From: Leishmania mexicana MHOM/GT/2001/U1103
Taxonomy: Eukaryota > Euglenozoa > Kinetoplastea > Trypanosomatida > Trypanosomatidae
Assembly (NCBI RefSeq): GCF_000234665.1
Contig: NC_018324.1
Location: forward strand, 2,922,944-2,986,943
Direction of reading: 5' to 3'
DNA: 64,000 bases
Part shown: positions 10,409-19,400 of the stretch, piece after piece
How positions within the stretch are numbered: the stretch's first letter is position 1
Layout of the letters: each line of letters starts with the position of its first letter
Program-made: the position numbers and the translations under genes
Notes under the pieces: generated by a model
Told to the model about the DNA's origin: nothing
What the model saw: the letters and a program-made list of their open reading frames with translations, nothing else
Database searches by the model: none

Positions 10409-13400
10409 ATGTCCCACTTTTCTTCTTCCTCGAGTGACAGCAGCAGCGACGACGGCATATTCACGCGGCGAGTAGAGTTTCAGCAGCGGCAGCGTGGTGC
10501 ATCATCCTCATCATCTAGCGTTCCAGCTTCAGGGCCGTCTGCCACTCGCGATGAAGTGGCCACTATATCAGAGAGCGCGCTGCCTTGCAGGGTCGATGCG
10601 GTGGAGGCACCGACTGCAGCAGGAGCAACCATCAGCCGTGCACGCTCACAGCCCCCTGATGTCGTGCCAGTGGTGCTTTCGGAGAGGGTCACAACTCAGA
10701 CATCCCTGCAGAGTGCCTCTACGGGGTCGGAGAACAAGAGTAGCCCTGGTGGGTCGCCCATTCAGCAGCGGCGTGGCCGTGTTGCGGGGGCTCGACCCCC
10801 AGCAATCAAGGGCTCACTCGGTACCCCTACCGAGCCGGCAACAGAGCCGAAACAGCAGCGAGGTCGCCGTTCCTCCGTCTCCAACCCTGGGTCTCCCTTG
10901 GCGCTCCCGCCGCCCAGCCGCTCGTCGAGTCGACAGCGACGCACCTCGGTGCACTCCATGAGCACCACGGACCTTGTAGTTGCCACTCTAGTGCGAGCGT
11001 CGTCCAACACGCTGTCGACACCCACCAACAAGCGTGCAGGTGGTCGTGGCGGAGGCGGCATTCGCCGCCGGCACCCTCGCGGTGCTGCCACCACCTCTCT
11101 GCGCGCATTGTCACCCGTCTCGGCGTCGCCGACGGCCAGCGCTGTCAACGCTCGGCTGCTAAGCGATGAGGCTTATCTCGACATGTTCCACATCCCGGCC
11201 CTCATCGCGCAGCTTTCGCTATCGCTGATGGCGGCGAAGCCGGTCGACCCGCGTGCGTTCACCCGCGACTGGCTGGCTGACCGCCTTGTGAGCGAAGAAG
11301 ACGAAGACGACGATAACATTGACGATGGCGGCGGCAGCACCAACAGTGGGAGCGGCGCCCGGGAGCAGGAGAGCCAAGTGCTGCCGAGCGACACAGCCGT
11401 CCTGACACGCTCAACAGAGCTACCCAGCAGCACGAGCTTTGTATTCCAGGCCAGCGGCAGCACAATGGGTGACTTGGCCAGTGACAGCGGCGCCGCAAGG
11501 CCATGTTCGGCGGAGGTCTCGTGCCGCCAAGGTCGCCCGAGGCGACACGCGCGACAACGCCGCCGAGCCAACATATCAGGTGAAGATGAAGCGGACGATA
11601 GCGCAAAGGCACCGCTAGCGGCCGCCGGAGACGGCGACGAGGACAAAACTGGCACGGCCGTCGATCGGCCTGCGTCCGTGGAGCACGCCATGCGCAAGCG
11701 CAAGGCTTTTGAGCGGCGAGCGCAGCGGAAGCATCGGAAGAACGTCGCGACTCCGATTACGTTGCAACAGCGTGGTGTCCGCCGCATCAACAATGACGCT
11801 GGATCGCGCAAAAGCGAAATGTCCGCGTCCTCGAGGAACAACACAAGCGAAGACGCTGGCAGTCGTTCGCCTCCGTGCGGGTCGCTGTTGACCACGCTGG
11901 CACCACCGCCCGCAGAGTCCAGCGAGCACAGAGAGTCACGAGCGGCTGAGTGTGAGTCGAGCAGTCCGATGCATAGGAGCGAGGAAACCGAACGAAGTGC
12001 CACTGCAGCTGCGCCGAGGAGCCTCCCTCCCACACCCAAGGCTTCCTCGTCCTCTTCACCCTCGTCATCGTCGTCCTTCACCTTCAAGTCTTCTGGAAGT
12101 GATGGCGTGGAGTGGGCACGCGTAGAGCTTCAGTCGCGCCGAACAACGGTCGCTGGCTCCTCAGCCTCCGCCGAGGTTGACATTCCGTCGTCTCATCCCA
12201 GGATGGCAATGGCGAGCGAGCCCAGCACCTCGACGGAGGGGCTTTCAGCGCTGCATGGAACCACCCACAGCGGGCACGCGGTACGCCAGAGCTCGAACAC
12301 CTCACGCACCGCTAAGACTGCTGCGAACGACGTTCCAGCTTCGGTGACGGCGGAACACAAGGGCACCCATAAGAGCAGCAGCAGCAGCGCCAGTGATCGC
12401 TACACTGGTGATATTGGTGCCTTCACCAGCCCACCACAGCGACGTATCACTGCCATCCCCCCAACGGTGAGTGCATCTACGGTCGCATCGGCTACTAGTC
12501 TCCTTGGCGCCAACACCGAGGTCAACCCCAGTCCCGCTGCGCAGCAGCAGCAGCAGTTTGAGGCACACGGACCGGCGACACTGGTGCATGATCGTGTTGG
12601 TCACACCAGCGACCAAGCCACCGAGCTTTCTACTACTGCTTCCTCGACCACCCGCCCAGAAGCCTCAGCGGCGAAGCACGGCGCAGTCAAGGAGGAGTTT
12701 TCGAGGAGCGACAGCGAAGCAGGGGAAGGTGGAGAGGCAGAGCGTCACAGCAGCAGCGCAGCGGCAGCGGCAGCAGAGAGTGACGGAAATGATGTCGACG
12801 ACGACGTCGGCTTCGCCATATTTTCTCCCATCCTCGCTGTGAACGCAACGACGAACGAAGTGATTGACTATCGCGAAGCTGGGGTGACACCGCCATTGGC
12901 GCCTGCGTTTTCCCCGACTGGTACTGGCACTTGTGCGCTGCCGTCCTACCCCACTGTCAGCGCAAGTGGGGTCGGAGGCGGCCACCTTGCGCAGACCTAC
13001 ACCTCGACGGCCGTCACACAATCATCAGGATTTCCTCCGTACGCGACGCGGCCCGTCTCCTCCACCTTCAACGTCTTGCCCACGCCGATGCTCGCCGACT
13101 TGGTGGGTTGCGGGGGGCTGACAAACACAAGCTTTGGCCGACGCGGTGTGCCGAACAGCAGCTTTGGTCGGCGTCCCGCGCCCATGACCGGCGCAGCAGG
13201 TCGCTACGCCGACCCGGCAGCTGGCGCTATGGCAGGGAGCTCGTCACCGCCGACCCCGTTCATCACACCGCACGCACCGATGGATCTGCCTGCGCTCGAT
13301 GTTGGGGGTGGCGGCGGGGACGGCGAGTCCCTGGAAAATCTGCAGCTGCTCGGCTTCCCAAAGCTGAATTCGAACTTGGCGGCCGGCTCTGTCGTATCGG

Positions 13401-16400
13401 TTACTGGGGCTCGGACAAGCGGCTCTGCGGTTGTGGCTAGAGAGGCCACTTCCGTGCAGGAGCGCAAGGCAGTGCAGGATGACGTCGTCGCAGATCCCAA
13501 TACGGCGGCACCATCGGCGTTCTGTCAATCCGCGGCGCTGCACGGCGCCCCCGACGGCGCACGAAACACAAACCTGTCGCTCACCAAGGACACGTTGGGG
13601 CCGGTAACGGCGTTATCGACCGCATCCTCGCCGCTCTCCTCTACGATGAAGCTAGAGTCGGCGCGCAGGCTAGGCAAGCTACTCGATCAGCTCCCCGCCG
13701 CCAAGTACGCTGCTGCCATTGTGTTCCTGGAAGGTCTGTTGAGCAGCAGTGGAGGCAGCAGCGACACGGCCGTGACGCCGGAGAGCGAGTCGATCAGCAT
13801 GATGGCAACCATCGGTGATGCATCGAACCTCAATCGCGGTCTTCTGAACATTACGAACACAGCAACCGACACAACGCTGGGGGGTGTAGGCTTGTCGGAT
13901 GACGGGTCGTCGCCGCTGGTTGGGTCGATCACCCCAGGGAAGCCGTGGGCGGGCACGTTTGGACCTGACCGGAGTCCGACGGGCCGAGCGCCGAGCTTCG
14001 CACACCTTGTCGCCGGTGGGAGTATCCAGGCGCCTGCCTTGCCAGCGAGCGGCCTCAACGAGGATGGCGTAGGTGCTGTAGGTATGGTTGGCCGCCCGCC
14101 GGCGGGCGGCCACTCGAGGTCTCTCTCCAAAGGCGGGCCCACCTCCGTGGAAGCGTTGGTGCGGGATGCACTCAGCCAAAGCGTGCTCCGATCACTCCCG
14201 TCAACGCACGAGGAAGTACCTGGCAGCATGCCCTCATTGCCCTTGCGCTTGGAGGTCTCGGGGCGTGGCGCCAGCGACGGCACCAGCGTTGGCATGCAAC
14301 GTGTGTCCTCTCCCGCACGGCTGGAAAACACACATGGCGAGCGATTCGCGAACACCGCTACATCCACCCCACGCGCCAACACGTCGCGAACGAGCTCACC
14401 CGTCCCGGTTGTCCCTGGGGGCGGCAGCGGTGACCCTGCTTCACAGCATCCACCATCCCAGTCAGAGCGTAGCAACTTGTCCTTCTATAAGCAGCCATCC
14501 AGCACCACTATGTCAAGCCTGCGTCGTCAATCTTCATCACCGTCACCCGGCGGATATGCGCTCACTGCCGCAGCGCACCAGCAGCAGCAGCAGCAACAAC
14601 AATCGGTGACCAGAAAAGCGACAGAGGACCGTCGCGGCAGCGCTGCCGCCACCATGCCTCCACAGTCGCTCAGTGGGCCGCCGCCGTTGTCCCCCGCAGG
14701 TAACTCTAGCCTCGCCACGACGGGCATCCCTGTCAGCGGGCAAGGGCTAATTGGCGTGGCTGCACCGACGCAACCGGGCGCAAGCTGCGTGGGTGACCCC
14801 GACGAGGCCAGAACGCCAGAGCACAGCACTGCACGCACTGCCACGGCCGCTGATGTACGAGAGGCGGACAGCGGCAGCAAGGACCACCAGGACGCGGCGT
14901 TTGGCGGATCTGACAACTGCGACCTTGGCAGCTACGCGGCGCAAGAACGCCAAAGCCAGGCATTGCAGCATGGCCATGGCGTTGTCTCCTCCTCTGGCCA
15001 GAGCCTCCCCGCTCACGCAAAGGACCAAAACACCGTCGATTCATTTTCAGCCGCTGGTGCAGCTGTTGAGACTGCGGAGTCGAGCGCAGCCGTCCCACCG
15101 AAAGCGCTGAGGGTCACACAGCGGAGATGCAGCAACGGGGACAGTGGTTCTGTGTCGCTGCCAGAGCGGCGCGGTGCGCGTGGCGATTGCGACGAGGGCA
15201 CCCTCCCTCCACAGTGCGGCACCCATCAGCAGCTTATGCCACTCGACGCGGCGGAGAATCCCATTAGCCTGCACGCGCATTCAAAGGAATCAGTGGCGTC
15301 GCTGCCGAGTGGCGCCGCGCCGATCACCAATTCAGGTGCCGATGGCGGTGGCAGTCGACGCTCCGGCAACACCCCGGGATACTGGCCAGGGACCTTTGAC
15401 AACTCCCAAGTCTCTGGTTCAGCTGCTGCGGAGGACATTCAACAGCGCCCGCGGAGCGGTCGAGAACTCTGCAGTAGCGCCGCCAAATCCTCGCCTGCGT
15501 CCGCAGTGGGGAGCAGCGGTGTGGTGGGGTGGGGCGGCACGGTGTCGGGCTCCCCATCCCCGCCTCTGCACGCGCAGCATCCACACAGCGCCGGGAGGGA
15601 GCTGGAGTTCGAGGATGTCGATCTCGGTGCCACTTTGCGGACGGCGGTGGCTCTTGCCGCTGCCGCAGGCACTCAGTCGACGCGAACGGTGTATGGGAGT
15701 CACAGCAGGAACAACGACAGCATGAACGGGCCTGCCATCCTGAGCAGCACCTCGGACCAGTCTGCCGGCGTGGCCGTCGTTTCGGGGGGAAGTGTCGTGG
15801 CAGCGGAGCCCTTCGCCAGTGCGGATGCCAATGAAGGGCTCAGCAGTCTTGCCACAGCGGACGAGACATACATCAATGACCTCTTTGTGACCCACTCGAG
15901 CCAGAGCCCCCCTACATTGCAGTGCAGCAACCGCAAAACCCTGCCAAGCATGGTGGATGGCAAGGGCGCCGGCGGAGATCGCGTCTCTCTGCCGCCTTCG
16001 CAGACAGTGTCGCTGCTGAACGCGTGCAGCGTCTCCGTCACCGAAGGGGGCGACGTGTCCGCGGCGACCACATCGACATTGCCACCAGCAATAGCGCCAG
16101 TGGCGGTCAGCGCAGAAGGGACCGTTCTCGCCACGCCTATTACGGCAGCGATAACCCCCATCATCGAGCCGTCGACGCCGTCGCCGCCGCTCTCGGAGCT
16201 GCCGATGGTCACGTCATCCGTTGTGGTCGCAATGAACTCGTTCTTCTCCCGAGAGGACCACGTCGCACCGGAGGAGCTGGAGGTGGTTCGCGAGGTCGTG
16301 GCGCACTACGACGCCTTCGCCTCCTTGGATGAAACACAGCTGGAGACGCTGGTGCGCACAATGGGGAGAATGGAGCTGCAGCGCGGGACCACCGTGGTGC

Positions 16401-19400
16401 GCGAGGGCGATAGCACGCTAGGGCAGCTGCTGCTCATTGTGTCCGGCAAGCTGGCGATCTCGCGCAAAGGACTCGTCACCCGCACACTGGCACGTGGGCA
16501 GTTTTACGGCGAAATGGAGATGTCGTACGACGTGGAGCGCAGCCGCGTCACCTTGACAGCCGCCACACCCACCGTGGTGCTATACGCGCTGCAGAAGGCG
16601 GACTACCATAAGCTCGTCATTCATGAGAAGGACGCTCGAAGGTACATGTTTCTGCAGTACGTCAACGAGTGTGTATTGTTCAAAGGGCTCTCCCCCTACA
16701 TCAAGATGAGGTTGGCCGACTCCTTCCGCGTGTGCCGGCTACGCAAAGGCGCCAAGCTGACAGACCAAGGCGCGCCAGTGGAGTGGATGTACCTGCTCAT
16801 GTCGGGCAATGTGCGCATGACATATCAGACCCCACCCAGTTCTGGTGGAGAGACGAACGATTGCCCATTGCCAAGGCGCTGTGCTGCGCCAGGGGAGGAT
16901 GCGCGCCACACGGTTACCACCTCTCACTCCTTTTCAAACTTTGCCGGCTCGACCACACTCAGCGAGGCACACATGTCCAGCGCCGCGTCCGCTGCGGCGG
17001 CTTCGACGGTCGCCGGCGCTTCCATGACACGATGCGGCGCCGCACTCAGCGGCATTACCAGCTCTCTGTCATCCTCGCTCACGCCGCTGACCGTCGCTTC
17101 CCAGATGCCGTCTTCCACACTCTTGTTGTCGAAAGCCGCAGTGGCGAGCTTGAACACAAGTGCTCAGCAGCAGGACCTGCTGGCAGTGCGCGCCGCGTCC
17201 TCGGCTGAGGCCTGCAAAGGAAGCCCTCTGATCAGCATGGTGTCGCCGTCATCTGGCGCCAACACCGCTACGCCACGCACGCCACAGTTGCTGCACTTGC
17301 CGAACGCAAAGGCAGCACACACTAAAAACCGCGGCAAGAGCGATGACCGCCTCGCAGAGCAAGGCGCAGATGATGGGCCGCCACGGCCCTATAGTTGGCA
17401 CCCTCGCAGCCGCCGACTGCAGAGTCAGCAGAGCCAGCAGGACCGCAGCGTGAGTGGCTGGCAAGGCCTTTTGCAGCCTAACGCATCGACAGCAGACTCG
17501 CTGGATGCCGACAACACCAAGCTGCCGTCGCCACTGTCCACTTCAGTCTCTGTGCGGCAGTCGGTGAACACGTTGCTCGACACCAACATCCACAGCAACG
17601 CCGGGAGCACACTGACGACCTCTCTCACAAACACAGCAGCCACCCTTGCAGGGGCAGCCGGCGTGAACAAAACTGTGGTCGTGGTGGATCGCTCAAAGGG
17701 CCAGCTGGTCGGTGAGACGGAGTTCGTGTTCAAGTGCAAGGGCCTCTTCGCCGCCGTCGCCACGACACCTGTGCAGGCAGCGCGTATCAGTCGCCTGCAC
17801 TTCGAGGCCATCATGACCCGTGCCGTCGTCGAGGAGATGAAGCACAGCATGTTGTTGAACCCAGACTACTACTTTTTTGAGTTCACCGTGCCCGAGGCGT
17901 TGAAGGAAGACATGCGGCGCATGCTGTTCCGATTGAACGTCGGACCGGCGGCACGCCGGCACACTCGGCACGCGCAGCATCAGCAGCACCTTCGACATTC
18001 GGTGACGGGGGTGGAGGGCACGATATCGGCCTTACGCAGCCGCGGTGGCACAGCCGGAGGGAATAGGGACAGCGAAGCCGGCCGCCGCCATTGCAGGCAG
18101 AGTATGGTGTTATCACGCCGCATTCAGCGCGAGCATAACTGCGCCTCCTTCATGGGCAATATAACAGGCGGGCCAGGCGGCTCTAGCAACGGTCCGAACG
18201 GGACGACCGGCAGCAGCGGCAGTAACAGTCACAGCACGTCGCTGCCGCATGCCACAGTGGGCGCGCAGGACGGTAGTCACGAACGCAACGATGGTAGCAC
18301 CTCTCAGGCGGGGAGCAAGCGCCACCAGACCAGTCAGCGTCGCTTCCGCACTGCGCCGCTGGAAATCAGCCCAACGATGATGCGCTTGTCGACGGAAAGG
18401 GAAACGGCCGACAGCGCTGTCACGGCAGGAATGGAGTCGTCCGCATTGCACTATCTCGCAGCACCAACGGTGTACGGCGGCCCCTTTGCAAGCCCGACAG
18501 CGGCCAGCACCACTGTCGTATCATCGACGAGTGCCGGAGAGGATTCGGTGGCCTTCACCCCTGCGCCGGCGGCGACCATGGGTAGCACGGGCAACGTGAA
18601 GGGGAGAGGCAGTAGCAGCGATGGTGATCACAACCGCTATTCTCGCGCCACAGCCCGTCTTACCACGGCTGGGCTGCGCACTAGCTTCACGAAGCACTCC
18701 TCCACCACAACGAGTCTCCGACGCCGTGTCAGCACACGTGGAGAGATTGTCTTCTCGGGTAGCCGCAACCTTTACCGCTTTACAGCAGAGGCGATGAGCA
18801 TGAATGAGAGCATCGTTATCGCCGTCGTCGTGGATGGCACGATCATCCGATGGAACTCCGTCGCGCAGAGCGTCACCGGCTATGCGCCGTTTGAGGTGAT
18901 CGGCAAGAGCATTTTCGACTTCATCGTCTCCGAGGACGGGCGGCAGCACATGCGTGACACCCTCGCCGTCGCCGCGCGCTTTGCCGGCAAGTGGGAGCAG
19001 TACAACATGCGAAGACTGCAGGAGCAGCGCGTCTTCCCGTTTCGCCAAAACACTGGACTCTATCAAGTCGGGCTGGCGCTTTCTGTCATCCCGTCCAACT
19101 ACGCCAAGACGGCGGAGGTGCTCCTGTTGATTGGCCGGGAGGGCAAGTATCGGGCGGCCAGCACGTACGCGGCGGATGTAGCCAAATGGCTGGAGGGGTC
19201 CCTAAAACCGCAGCTGCGCCAGTTCCAGCGCCGCATGGTGCAGATCGAGTCGCACGGATGGCAACTGACGGCTGAGGACGCGCTGCAGGTGCGCGGAAAC
19301 CTCGATGCGTGCATGTCCATGGTGGAGCAATTCACAAAATTTTCGCTGCTTAACATGGATGTGGTGAGCCAGTCGTGGCGACCGGTGCGAGCTTCAGCGC

